A stretch of 64,000 nt of DNA from Hwanghaeella sp965227365 (GCF_965227365.1 NZ_OZ245754.1:3782001-3846000); one strand, 5' to 3'; numbered from the stretch's first letter, positions 15,858-24,422 are shown. Notes: generated by a model not told the origin, from the letters alone. Numbers and translations are program-made.

Positions 15858-16193
15858 ATGAGCATTTCCTTCGACGATTTCCTGAAAGTCGATATCCGCG
15901 TCGGCACCGTGATCAAGGCGGAGCCCTATCCCGAGGCGCGAAAACCCGCGATCAAGATGTGGATCGATTTCGGCCCGGAAATCGGCGAGCGCAAGACCTC
16001 CGCCCAAGTGACCGCCCATTACACGCCCGAAAGCCTGACCGGCAGACAGGTCGCAGCCGTCGTCAACTTTCCGGCCAAACAGATCGGCAAGTTCATGTCG
16101 GAATGTCTGGTTCTGGGATTTGCAGACGATGCCGGCGAAGTTGTCCTGATCGCGCCGGACCAGAAGGTGCCGAACGGCCAAAGACTGCACTGA
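15858..16193 (+). CDS. csaA: CsaA-type tRNA-binding/chaperone protein
   Basis: This 111-residue protein is a single tRNA-binding (OB-fold) domain of the CsaA family. CsaA homodimers bind tRNA and have been linked to protein export in Bacillus. The family signature is visible: DIRVGTVIKAEPYPEARKPA near residue 10, KTSAQVTAHYTPESL near 45, VVNFPAKQIGKFMSE near 70 and the C-terminal ligand-loop VPNG. The ATG at 15858 is preceded by GGGGAGA; length and start match the family. It converges on the sensor kinase gene, with 9 bp between the stops. Confidence 0.93.
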   Translation: MSISFDDFLKVDIRVGTVIKAEPYPEARKPAIKMWIDFGPEIGERKTSAQVTAHYTPESLTGRQVAAVVNFPAKQIGKFMSECLVLGFADDAGEVVLIAPDQKVPNGQRLH

Positions 16194-16202
16194 CGGATTA
16201 CC

Positions 16203-17519
16203 TCAGAGCGGCAGGCGAATCCGCGCCCGCAATCCGCCATGCGGGGAGTCTTCCAGGAACAGTTCACCGCCATGGACACGCGCGATGTCCCGGGCAATCG
16301 ACAAACCCAACCCGGTGCCGCCGGTTTGCGGATTGCGTGACCGGTCCAGCCGGACGAAGGGACGGAAGGCGTCTTCGCGCTGGTCTTCGGGAATACCCGG
16401 CCCGTCATCGTCCACGGTGACCTCGATCGCGTCTCCGCGGCGTCCGGCCCGCACCCAGATGTTGTCCGCGTAGCGGTTGGCGTTGGCGATCAGGTTGTCG
16501 ATACAGCGTTTGAAGGCATCCGGCTTCACCCAGGTGACGATCCTTCCCTCCACATGCGTATCGATTGACGCACCGTCGCGTTTCCATTGATCCCCGATAT
16601 CGGAGACCATTTCGGTGAGATCGGTCTCAAGGGACTGTTCGCCCCCCTCCCCGCGCGCGAAGGTGAGGTACCCCTCGATCATCTTCTCCATCTCGGAGAC
16701 GTTTTCCTTCAATTCGGCGATCTCCGGGTCCTTCCCGAGCATGGCCAGTTGGAGCTTCATGCGGGTCAGGGGCGTGCGCAAGTCGTGGCTCACACCGGAC
16801 AGCATGTCGGTGCGCTGCCGTACCTGACGCCGGATCCGTTCGCTCATCAGGTTGAAGGCCTGTGTTGCCTGGCGAACTTCCAAGGCGCCTTCGGGTTTCA
16901 CGTCGGCATCGGCTTCGCGCCCCTTCCCGAAACTATCCACCGCATTCGCCAGCCGACGGATCGGCCGAACCTGATTGCGCATGAAGACCGAGGCAACCGC
17001 GAAAAGGACCAGCGACGTGCCGACCATCCACATGATGAAAATGTAGGTCGACGAACTGAACACACGGTTTCCCGGCACGATAACCCGCAACACGCCATCG
17101 GCCAGTTGGACGTCGACGACGACCTCCTGGCGATAGGACCGACTGTCGATGCGGAACGGACGTTTCACCCTTTCACCCAGCGCCTTGGCCAGCAGGCTGT
17201 GGATCAATCCGTCTGCATCCTCCGCCGGCTCGTTCGGCAGAATCTCTCCGGGTCGTGTGATGAACTCCAACCCCATATTCATCCGCGCGCTATCGAACAG
17301 CTCCTGCGTCTTGTCCGGCGCTTCGTACATGCGATCCAAGACCAGGGCGATATCACCGGAGATGCCGCTGACCAGCCGCCAAGTGATGGAATCCCAATGG
17401 CGGTCGTAGAAGATCCAGGTCGAAACGATCTGCAGCAGGATCAACGGGGAAATGATGATCAGAAGCGCGCGGCCGTACAGCGTCCGCGGCAGGAAATTTT
17501 TCAGCTGGATCCGTTCCAC
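16203..17519 (-). CDS. EnvZ-like sensor histidine kinase
   Basis: This 438-residue inner-membrane kinase has a first membrane segment at about residues 17-38, a periplasmic sensor of about 120 residues, and a second membrane segment at about 160-180. Next come a HAMP domain, the H-box SHDLRTPLTRMKLQL with the phosphorylated His, an N-box NLIANANRYA, and G-boxes DDGPGIP and GGTGLGLSIARD. Domain order and H-box are close to EnvZ. It follows its response regulator gene by 12 bp, with the MarR-type gene further upstream in the same direction. The stimulus is unknown; osmotic or acid sensing as in EnvZ is only a guess. Confidence 0.93.
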   Translation of the reverse strand: MERIQLKNFLPRTLYGRALLIIISPLILLQIVSTWIFYDRHWDSITWRLVSGISGDIALVLDRMYEAPDKTQELFDSARMNMGLEFITRPGEILPNEPAEDADGLIHSLLAKALGERVKRPFRIDSRSYRQEVVVDVQLADGVLRVIVPGNRVFSSSTYIFIMWMVGTSLVLFAVASVFMRNQVRPIRRLANAVDSFGKGREADADVKPEGALEVRQATQAFNLMSERIRRQVRQRTDMLSGVSHDLRTPLTRMKLQLAMLGKDPEIAELKENVSEMEKMIEGYLTFARGEGGEQSLETDLTEMVSDIGDQWKRDGASIDTHVEGRIVTWVKPDAFKRCIDNLIANANRYADNIWVRAGRRGDAIEVTVDDDGPGIPEDQREDAFRPFVRLDRSRNPQTGGTGLGLSIARDIARVHGGELFLEDSPHGGLRARIRLPL

Positions 17520-17531
17520 CGCGACTACCCG

Positions 17532-18227
17532 TCAATCAGGCCGCAGCACATAGCCGCGGCCCCGCACCGTGTGCAGATAACGGGGAATGCGCGTATCGGG
17601 CTCTATCTTGCGGCGCAAGCGGGTCACCTGAACGTCGATCGTCCGATCGCCGCCGTTGATATCGCACAGCGCGCACAATTCCTCGCGGCTCATGATCCGG
17701 CCCGGTTCGCGCGCAAGCGCCGTCAGCAGTTGCGCCTCGGTCGAGGTTAGGCGCATCGGCTTGTCGGCCCTGCTCAGTATCTGCCTGCCGACATCGAACA
17801 GCACATCCCCCATGGCCACCATCATCGGGCCTGCCGGCACCTGTGCGGTCGGCGTGCGGCGCAGGATAGAGTGGATCCGCAAAACCAGTTCCCGCGGCTC
17901 GAACGGTTTGGACAAATAATCGTCCGCCCCGGCCTCCAATCCGTCGATGCGGGATTCCGTTTCTCCCATCGCGGTCAGCATCAGGATCGGGATCTGATCG
18001 GAGGCCCTTACCGACCGGGTGAATTCAAGGCCGCTTTCGCCGGGCAGCATCACATCCACGATCAACAGGTCGAATTGGAAGGAACCCAGTTTCGAGCGCG
18101 CCTCGTCCGTATCCGCGGCGGAGGTAACGCGGAACCCCTCTTCGGTCAGGAACCGCTGCAACAGGTCGCGCAGGCGCGTGTCGTCATCGACAACCAGAAT
18201 ATGCGCCGCATCCACCATGTTGCTCAT
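17532..18227 (-). CDS. OmpR-family response regulator
   Basis: This 231-residue regulator has an N-terminal receiver domain with the acidic pocket (VDDDTR) and the phosphorylated Asp in LLIVDVMLPGESGLE near residue 57. The conserved Lys is in YLSKPFEPREL. A C-terminal winged-helix domain of the OmpR/PhoB type follows (LTSTEAQLLTALAREPGRI and IDVQVTRLRRKIEPD). It is the partner of the downstream EnvZ-like kinase. The target genes are unknown. Confidence 0.95.
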   Translation of the reverse strand: MSNMVDAAHILVVDDDTRLRDLLQRFLTEEGFRVTSAADTDEARSKLGSFQFDLLIVDVMLPGESGLEFTRSVRASDQIPILMLTAMGETESRIDGLEAGADDYLSKPFEPRELVLRIHSILRRTPTAQVPAGPMMVAMGDVLFDVGRQILSRADKPMRLTSTEAQLLTALAREPGRIMSREELCALCDINGGDRTIDVQVTRLRRKIEPDTRIPRYLHTVRGRGYVLRPD

Positions 18228-18272
18228 GTCGCATCAACCGTCTCTTGCACCGGCACAGCCGGAACCAAACCT

Positions 18273-18818
18273 TTAGGGCCGCCGTTTCGTCACGCCGAAA
18301 CGCGATCTGTCTTCCTCGTCCGACATGATGCCGAGCATCACCTTGCGGAACCCCTCTACCGCCTCGGCCCCGGCCTGACGATAGGCGCGTGCCAGCCTCT
18401 GGCGCTGGGTTTCGGTCAGCTGTTCCTCCAAGGCGCGGCCCTTGTCCGTCAGGGTCAGAAGCCGCTGGCGCCGATCCGACGTTCCCTGGCGCTGAACAAT
18501 GTAGCCCTCTTCGACCAACTGGCTCAACACGCGGCTCAAGCTTTGCTTGGTGATCTGCAGGATCGACAACAAAGAGGAAACGGTCGAGCCTGGATAGCGG
18601 CCGACGAAATAGATCACACGGTGATGGGCACGGCCCAAACCCCGGTCGGCCAGGATGCGGTCGGGTTCCGAAATGAAGTCCCGATACCCGAAGAACAGCA
18701 TCTCTATACCCTGACGCAGTTCCTCTTCCCGCAGGAAAAGAGGGTTTGCGCCGGGCTTGGCGGGCGACGGCCCCGTTGCGGGCAGCGCGGGGCGGTTTGG
18801 AGAATTTATGTCAGCCAT
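18273..18818 (-). CDS. MarR-family transcriptional regulator
   Basis: This 181-residue winged-helix regulator has DNA-recognition segment SSLLSILQITKQSLSRVLSQL (shown in part as LQITKQSLSRVLSQL, residues about 88-102) and wing GTSDRRQRLLTLTDKG, both typical of MarR. It heads a leftward operon with the OmpR/EnvZ-like pair (45-bp gap) and is divergent from an aminotransferase gene. Upstream of its ATG there is no Shine-Dalgarno sequence but a TATAAG five bases before the start, so the mRNA may be leaderless. The dyad at 18894-18908 is a candidate operator. Confidence 0.9.
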   Translation of the reverse strand: MADINSPNRPALPATGPSPAKPGANPLFLREEELRQGIEMLFFGYRDFISEPDRILADRGLGRAHHRVIYFVGRYPGSTVSSLLSILQITKQSLSRVLSQLVEEGYIVQRQGTSDRRQRLLTLTDKGRALEEQLTETQRQRLARAYRQAGAEAVEGFRKVMLGIMSDEEDRSRFGVTKRRP

Positions 18819-18893
18819 GTTGACTTATATGCATGACACTGATACACCGCGCAACCACTTCGATTGTTACTTTGTGACTTTCTGAAGCACTCT

Positions 18894-18908
18894 TAAGAAA
18901 GGTTCTTA
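18894..18908. promoter_or_regulatory. Candidate MarR operator between marR and aminotransferase genes
   Basis: TAAGAAAGGTTCTTA is a perfect 6+6-bp dyad with a 3-base centre. Its right half GGTTCTT recurs at 18920-18926 and, as CGTTCTT, at about 18940, each followed by GGG. The position in a divergent promoter region fits a MarR operator; binding is inferred. Confidence 0.45.
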
Positions 18909-19052
18909 CCACAGAATCAGGTTCTTGGGTTAGGTCCTTTCGTTCTTGGGTAATCCTTGGATACCGTTCAACGGTGTTCGAAATGGGCGGGAAACGAGTC
19001 CCCGATCGGCGCGAAAAATCACCGACGGGACGAGAGATTTGTGGAGCACAAA

Positions 19053-19961
19053 ATGTCGCCGACATTCGACGATCGCGATGGATACATCTGGTACAACGGG
19101 GAAATGAAGCCGTGGCGTGACAGCCAGGTCCATGTCCTGTCCCACGCGCTGCACTACGCGTCTGCCGTTTTCGAGGGCGAGCGCGTCTATGGCGGCAACA
19201 TTTTCAAACTGACCGAGCATTCACAGCGTCTGATCCGGTCCGGCGAACTGCTTGACTTCAAGGTTCCCTATACGGTCGAGGAAATCGACGCCGCCTGCAA
19301 CGCGGTCGTCAAAGCGAACAACATCGTCGACGGCTATGTCCGCCCGATTGCCTGGCGCGGGTCCGAAATGATGGGGGTTTCCGCCCAGAGCACCCGCATC
19401 AACGTTGCCATCGCGGCCTGGGAATGGCCGTCCTACTTCTCGCCCGAAGCCCGTATGAAGGGCCTTCGGATGCAGATTTCCGATTGGCAGCGCCCCGCGC
19501 CGACCACGGCGCCGACGGCCAGCAAGGCGGCGGGCCTCTACATGATCTGCACGCTCAGCAAGCACAAGGCGGAAGCGGCCGGTTACAACGACGCGCTGAT
19601 GATGGACTATCGCGGCCTCGTCGCCGAAGCGACCGGCGCGAACATCTTCTTCCTGATGGATGGCAAGCTGCACACACCGACGCCGGACTGCTTCCTGGAC
19701 GGCATCACCCGCCGCACGGTGATCGACCTGGCGAAACGCGAGGGGATCGAGGTAATCGAGCGGCACATCCAGCCGGAAGAAATGGCCAACGCGACGGAAG
19801 CCTTCCTGACCGGCACCGCCGTCGAGGTCACCCCGATTTCCGAAATCGGGCAGTACAAGTTCACGCCCGGCCAGTTGAGCCAGACCCTGATGGGCGCCTA
19901 TGACCACGAGGTGCGCCGCACCGACAACCGGGCGGCACTGGTCAGCACCAGCGCCGCATAA
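19053..19961 (+). CDS. ilvE: Branched-chain amino acid aminotransferase (class IV)
   Basis: This 302-residue PLP enzyme interconverts branched-chain amino acids and 2-oxo acids using glutamate/2-oxoglutarate. GYIWYNGEMKPWRDSQVHVL and HALHYASAVFEGERVY are the class IV IlvE start. The active-site Lys is in PTASKAAGLYMI, and EATGANIFF with LDGITRRTVIDLA are conserved. The ATG at 19053 has GTGGAG at an 8-base spacing; 32 more codons are open upstream. It is divergent from the marR-led operon and followed 31 bp later by a metallo-hydrolase gene, possibly cotranscribed. A second, more divergent class IV aminotransferase is at 57211-58056. Confidence 0.93.
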   Translation: MSPTFDDRDGYIWYNGEMKPWRDSQVHVLSHALHYASAVFEGERVYGGNIFKLTEHSQRLIRSGELLDFKVPYTVEEIDAACNAVVKANNIVDGYVRPIAWRGSEMMGVSAQSTRINVAIAAWEWPSYFSPEARMKGLRMQISDWQRPAPTTAPTASKAAGLYMICTLSKHKAEAAGYNDALMMDYRGLVAEATGANIFFLMDGKLHTPTPDCFLDGITRRTVIDLAKREGIEVIERHIQPEEMANATEAFLTGTAVEVTPISEIGQYKFTPGQLSQTLMGAYDHEVRRTDNRAALVSTSAA

Positions 19962-19992
19962 ATGGCCCGAAGTTCAGGGAGGGCCAGTCGCC

Positions 19993-20766
19993 ATGCCGCT
20001 TGAAGTCGCCGATCGATGGTTTGATTTCAAGCGGCTGGACGACGACATAACCCATATTTGGGAACCCCATGTCATACCGCTCATGCGGTGCAATATATGG
20101 CATGTCCGCGGGCGCGACCGGGACATGATCGTCGATACCGGGATGGGCGTCGTCTCGCTCCGCGACGCCACCCGACACCTGATCGACAAGCCGGTTTTGG
20201 CGGCGGCCACCCACGCCCATATCGACCATGTCGGCTCCCACCACGAATTCGACGAATGCCTCGTTCATCGGCTGGAAGAAAAGGATCTGGCCGAGCCCTA
20301 TTGGGACAAGGGCCTGTATCTGACCAGCGAGGATCTCGTCCGGCAACTTGCCGATTCCGGATATCACTGCGAGATGGGCCAGTGTTATATCGACGCCCTG
20401 CCGCATGCGGACTACGACCCGGGCGTTTATGCCTTACAAGGGACCGTGGCGACTCGTGTCGTCGAGGACGGCGATGTGGTCGACCTGGGTGACCGGCAGT
20501 TTCAAATCCTGCACATTCCGGGGCATTCTCCCGGCTCGATCGGCTTATGGGAAGAAGCGACCGGCGTCTTCTTTTCCGGCGACTGCATCTATGACGGCCC
20601 TTTGCTGGACGGCTTTTCCGATTCCAACATCGCCGATTACATCACCAGCATGAAGCGCCTCCGCGACCTGCCGGTCCGTGTCGTCCATGCCGGCCACGAT
20701 CCCAGCTTCGGCCGCGAGCGGTTACTGCAACTGATCGACGATTATCTGAAACGACGGGACATCTGA
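19993..20766 (+). CDS. MBL-fold metallo-hydrolase
   Basis: This 257-residue protein has the metallo-beta-lactamase fold with the zinc motif HAHIDHVG near residue 73. Later ligands are seen in HIPGHSPGSIG, FFSGDCIYDGP and HAGHDPSF. GGAGG lies 10 bases before the ATG at 19993. The gene begins 31 bp after the aminotransferase gene and converges on the fused B12-binding protein gene (7 bp between stops). The substrate is not predictable from sequence; thioesters, lactones and phosphodiesters are all known for this fold. Confidence 0.88.
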   Translation: MPLEVADRWFDFKRLDDDITHIWEPHVIPLMRCNIWHVRGRDRDMIVDTGMGVVSLRDATRHLIDKPVLAAATHAHIDHVGSHHEFDECLVHRLEEKDLAEPYWDKGLYLTSEDLVRQLADSGYHCEMGQCYIDALPHADYDPGVYALQGTVATRVVEDGDVVDLGDRQFQILHIPGHSPGSIGLWEEATGVFFSGDCIYDGPLLDGFSDSNIADYITSMKRLRDLPVRVVHAGHDPSFGRERLLQLIDDYLKRRDI

Positions 20767-20773
20767 ATCCCCC

Positions 20774-22519
20774 TCAGACGCCGGTTTCGGTAAGCGTCTT
20801 CAGAACATCGATGACGTCATCCAGGCCGTTACAGGGCACGGCACCCATATCGACCAACTCGCGCGTCACATCCACCGGAAGATCTGAGTTTGAGTCCTTC
20901 CGAATTTCGTTCAGCCGGCCGCCGACAATGACCGGCAGAGCAGCGCCGCGCGCCTTGGCGGTTTTCAGGACCTGTTCCGTATAGCTGCGCGCGACGCCGT
21001 TATAGGTGGAGACGGCGATGAGATCCGCCTTGCCCGCCAGAGCGCGGTCCACCAGAACATCCGGGTCGACGGAAACGCCGCCATCCACGATCTCGACACC
21101 CAGGCCCGTCAGCGCCTTCTCAACCAGATACTTGCCGTGTTCGTGAACGTCGCTGGTGCCGATGCAGGCCTTCAGCCCGCGCCGGGCGATGTGGGCGGCA
21201 TCCGCCGCATGGTCCTCGACCCAATCGGCGGCCTTCTCGTCCAGCTCCCGCGCCCACTCCGCCAGGATCAGGGGGGCGCATTCTGCCGCTTCCCCCTGGC
21301 CGGGGCCGAAGGCGGCCTCCAGCCGTTTCGGCCCGAAGCGGCGGATCACCAGCATCATTTGCGCCGGGTCGGCTGTGTCGACGCCGATCTCCTGCAACCC
21401 GTTCATGAGGTTCGCGGCGAAGATCCGGCCGCCCTCGACCATGCGGTCCGCCATGGCTTCGACCTGGGCCCAGTCGATCAGTTTTTCATAGGCCGGGGCA
21501 TGGGCGGCGAGGCGATGAGCGAAGGTCTGGGCGTCGATGATTTCCTCAACATCCGGAATACGGACATTCTCGGTCACCGGCACCGGGTTGATTGCATGGC
21601 CGGACGGCCAGCGGCGCTGGGCCACGATATCCGCCAGCAGATAGTTGGCGAGGCTGGCGTAATTGCCGGCCTCCGTCGATTGGTAGGAGACCGTATTGCC
21701 GAAAATCATCGTGCCCGGCGTATCGGTCACGCGGGTCAGCGCCGCGTGGAAGGCCATCCGCGACAGCGGGTCGGAGAAGTGGTGCCCATAACAATGGGAG
21801 AGCCGCGCGCCGATCAGCGTTTCGACGATATGCTTCTCGACCAGCACCATGCCCAGGCTGCAGCACATATCCAGAAACAGACCGGCGAAGCCGTCATCCA
21901 GGTTCGAATGGACCAGGATCTCGGTGTCCTGCGCAGCGATCAGACCGAGGGCGGTGACGGTCGCTTCCGTCGTCGCGACATCGTCGTCCCAACCGGGCAG
22001 GCGGAAGGTGAAGTACTGACCCAGGTTGCCGAGGGCGGTGGCTCCGGCCTCTATGGCCGCCCGGGTATTCTCCAGCGCGCCCGGCAGGCCCAGCATGAAA
22101 TCCCCGAAATGGGTCGCCGCCGGCACGGCCTCGGTGATCCGGCGGAAGTCGCCTGGCCCCGTCAATACGATCCCCGTGCCGCGCGGCGCGTCGGCACGCA
22201 TCGCTTCCGGATAGCCCATGGACCAGTCAAGCGTGATGCCGAACCGGTCGACAGTAACGCCCAGTTCGGCGCATTTGTCATGGACCTCGCGCATGGCATC
22301 GAGCGTCCGGTCCAGATTCCGGAAACCGATATGGGCATGCTGCATGATCCGGCCCGCCGCCGCAGCCTTGTAGGCCGCCTCCGACGCAATATCGGCTTCC
22401 CGCATGAAACGGCTGGGTCTGAACGGCGTGTTCTCGGCCAGGGCGCGACCGCGCGCCAGCAAATCGGCGCTGGGTGTCAGACTGTCAGGAACGAGGTCAC
22501 TGCGGGACGGGTGTTTCAT
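20774..22519 (-). CDS. Fused cobalamin-binding protein with mutase-like N-terminal domain
   Basis: This 581-residue protein ends in a B12-binding domain: the base-off signature DVHEHGKYLVEKAL near residue 455, then LIAVSTYNG and PVIVGGRLNEI. The 430-residue N-terminal part (LDWSMGYPEAM, ALGNLGQYFTFRLPGW, HCYGHHFSDPLSRMA) looks like an alpha/beta barrel. Its size and order suggest an adenosylcobalamin mutase of the glutamate-mutase kind fused to its B12 subunit, but I cannot assign a substrate. The ATG at 22519 is used; a TTG at 22534 with GGTGAG upstream is an alternative. It is divergent from a ProC-like gene and lies 1.1 kb from the riboswitch-controlled bluB. Confidence 0.7.
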   Translation of the reverse strand: MKHPSRSDLVPDSLTPSADLLARGRALAENTPFRPSRFMREADIASEAAYKAAAAGRIMQHAHIGFRNLDRTLDAMREVHDKCAELGVTVDRFGITLDWSMGYPEAMRADAPRGTGIVLTGPGDFRRITEAVPAATHFGDFMLGLPGALENTRAAIEAGATALGNLGQYFTFRLPGWDDDVATTEATVTALGLIAAQDTEILVHSNLDDGFAGLFLDMCCSLGMVLVEKHIVETLIGARLSHCYGHHFSDPLSRMAFHAALTRVTDTPGTMIFGNTVSYQSTEAGNYASLANYLLADIVAQRRWPSGHAINPVPVTENVRIPDVEEIIDAQTFAHRLAAHAPAYEKLIDWAQVEAMADRMVEGGRIFAANLMNGLQEIGVDTADPAQMMLVIRRFGPKRLEAAFGPGQGEAAECAPLILAEWARELDEKAADWVEDHAADAAHIARRGLKACIGTSDVHEHGKYLVEKALTGLGVEIVDGGVSVDPDVLVDRALAGKADLIAVSTYNGVARSYTEQVLKTAKARGAALPVIVGGRLNEIRKDSNSDLPVDVTRELVDMGAVPCNGLDDVIDVLKTLTETGV

Positions 22520-22640
22520 GGGGTCAGTATCCAAGGGTCATCTCACCCAAACAACCAGCAACAAATCGACAAGACCTTTTCCGCGTTTTAGGGTCGCGTC
22601 TCCTTCTCGATTTTCACTTCCGAAACACAGGGTGGCGATC

Positions 22641-23411
22641 ATGCATGCATCGACCCAACGGATCGGTTTCATCGGCGTCGGCCATCTGGCCCGCTGCCTG
22701 ATTTCCGGCTTCCTGAAATCCGGCCTGCCGGCGGAGCGCCTGCTGCTGTCGCCGCGTGGTCAGTCGAAAACCATTTCAAACGAGACAGGTATCGAGGTCG
22801 CCGCATCGAATGCCGCTTTGGTCGACGCCTGCGACATCGTCTTTCTTGCGGTACGCCCCGCGAATGCCGCCGATGCCGTCGACGGCCTTCCCTGGCGGAA
22901 GGATAAGTTCCTGGTTTCGGCCTGCGCCGGCGTCCCGATCGCCGCGCTCGCCGCCCGCGCACAGGCCCCGCGCATCATCCGCGTCATGCCGGTCACCGCG
23001 GCGGAGATCGGGGCAAGCCCCACCGTCTGTTATCCCTCCGCCCCCAGGATTGAAGACCTGATCGCACACCTGGGCCCGGTCATCCCGCTATCCGGCGAGC
23101 AGCATTTCGAGACGGCAACGGTCAGTGCCGCCGTCTATGGATGGGTGCAGAAGCTGATCCAGGTTTCGGCCGATTGGTCCAGCAGCCAGGGTCTCTCGCC
23201 CGACACCGCGCGACAATTATCCGCTGGGATTTTTTCCGCCGCCGGCCAAACCGTCGCCGCCAGCGACGAACCCATGGAAGAGTTGCTGCACCATCTCGCC
23301 ACACCGGGCGGCATCACGGAACTGGGGTTGAACCATCTTGAAAACCACCACGTCAGCGAAGCCTGGACGGGTGCCTGCCAGGCGGTGATCGAACGGCTGT
23401 CGAAAAACTGA
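22641..23411 (+). CDS. Pyrroline-5-carboxylate reductase-like protein (second copy)
   Basis: This 256-residue protein has the ProC fold: nucleotide loop FIGVGHLARCLI, MPVTAAEIGASPT in place of the usual MPNTPA motif, and a C-terminal ATPGGITELGLNHL that parallels the P5C reductase signature. The middle motif GVSGSGPAYVF of true ProC is replaced by AAVYGWVQKL, so the substrate pocket differs. The bona fide ProC is at 10657-11478, so this copy may reduce another cyclic imine or act as an F420/NADP-type oxidoreductase relative. The ATG at 22641 follows AGGGTGG. It is divergent from the fused B12-binding protein and upstream of the cobalamin riboswitch. Confidence 0.72.
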   Translation: MHASTQRIGFIGVGHLARCLISGFLKSGLPAERLLLSPRGQSKTISNETGIEVAASNAALVDACDIVFLAVRPANAADAVDGLPWRKDKFLVSACAGVPIAALAARAQAPRIIRVMPVTAAEIGASPTVCYPSAPRIEDLIAHLGPVIPLSGEQHFETATVSAAVYGWVQKLIQVSADWSSSQGLSPDTARQLSAGIFSAAGQTVAASDEPMEELLHHLATPGGITELGLNHLENHHVSEAWTGACQAVIERLSKN

Positions 23412-23464
23412 GTAGGGGCCCGCAAAGCGTTCTTGCGCATCGGCACGAACGGCCGTTAGCTTGA

Positions 23465-23645
23465 ACCGTCCGGTGCCCAAACCGTTCCTGCGGGGCGGGA
23501 GAATCGGGAACGCGGTGGAAATCCGCGACGTGCCCAACGCTGTAAGGGGGAGGCGCGGCAAGGCCACTGGCCCATCCGTGATACCACGGGTAAGGCCGGG
23601 AAGGCGCCGCAGGCCGGTGAACCCGAAGTCAGAAGACCGGCCGGA
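23465..23645 (+). ncRNA. Cobalamin (adenosylcobalamin) riboswitch
   Basis: The leader shows the ordered conserved elements of a B12 riboswitch: CCGGTGCC at the 5' side, GGGAACGCGGTGGAAATCC near 23506, GACGTGCCCAACGCTGTAA near 23527, GCCACTGG near 23562, GGGAAGGCG near 23598, and the B12 box GAAGTCAGAAGACCGG at 23625-23640, which closes with the 5' CCGGT. It lies directly upstream of bluB, a lower-ligand synthesis gene expected to be repressed by cobalamin. Exact boundaries are approximate. Confidence 0.95.
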
Positions 23646-23708
23646 CATCATAATCCCTGTCGCGCGGACGGCGGCATGGGACGGTTTTGCATCGAAGGGG
23701 CCTCGAAG

Positions 23709-24416
23709 ATGCAGCAAAACCCTTTGTCCGCCACCCTGCCGAACATGGATGACCACCGCCTGGTTGAGGCCAGCCCCTTTCCCGAAGCGGAAAGAGACGC
23801 CGTCTATCGCGCGATCTTCACCCGGCGTGACGTACGCGGCCAGTTCCTGCCGGATCCGATCGACGATGCGGTGCTGGAGCGTATTCTGCTGGCAGCGCAC
23901 CACGCCCCGTCGGTCGGTTTCATGCAGCCCTGGAACTTCATCCTGATCCGCGATCCGTCCGTGAAAGCGCGCGCCAAGGCCATCTTCGAAAAGGCGAATG
24001 CGGAAGCCGCCGCGATGTTCGAGGAGGAGCGCGCGGCGCTCTATTCCGCCCTGAAATTGGAGGGGATCACCGACGCGCCCCTCAACCTGTGCGTCACCTG
24101 CGACCGCAGCCGCGGCGGCAAGGTTGTGTTGGGCCGCACCCACAACCGCGATACCGACCTCTACAGCACCGTCTGCGCGGTCCAGAATTTAGTGCTGGCC
24201 GCGCGGGCGGAAGGAATCGGAACCGGCTGGGTCAGCATCTTCAACGATGATGACATCCGCAACCTGCTGGGCCTGCCCGATTCTGTCGTCCCGGTCGCGT
24301 ATCTCTGCCTGGGCCATGTGAAGGAACTCTTCGCCGCCCCCGAACTGGAAGCCAGGGGCTGGCGCAAGCGCTTGGACCTGAAGGAACTGATCTTCGAGAA
24401 CCGCTGGGGTGGATGA
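23709..24416 (+). CDS. bluB: 5,6-dimethylbenzimidazole synthase BluB
   Basis: This 235-residue flavin-destroying enzyme converts FMNH2 and oxygen into 5,6-dimethylbenzimidazole, the lower ligand of cobalamin. It is a nitroreductase-fold protein with the BluB-specific order YRAIFTRRDVRGQFLPDP, HHAPSVGFMQPWNFI, LCVTCDRSRGGKVVLGR and DLYSTVCAVQNLVLAARAEG. It closely parallels Sinorhizobium BluB. The ATG at 23709 has AAGGGG at an 8-base spacing; an in-frame ATG at 23676 is an alternative. It is governed by the cobalamin riboswitch just upstream. The need for oxygen points to aerobic B12 synthesis. Confidence 0.95.
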   Translation: MQQNPLSATLPNMDDHRLVEASPFPEAERDAVYRAIFTRRDVRGQFLPDPIDDAVLERILLAAHHAPSVGFMQPWNFILIRDPSVKARAKAIFEKANAEAAAMFEEERAALYSALKLEGITDAPLNLCVTCDRSRGGKVVLGRTHNRDTDLYSTVCAVQNLVLAARAEGIGTGWVSIFNDDDIRNLLGLPDSVVPVAYLCLGHVKELFAAPELEARGWRKRLDLKELIFENRWGG

Positions 24417-24422
24417 TGGTCC

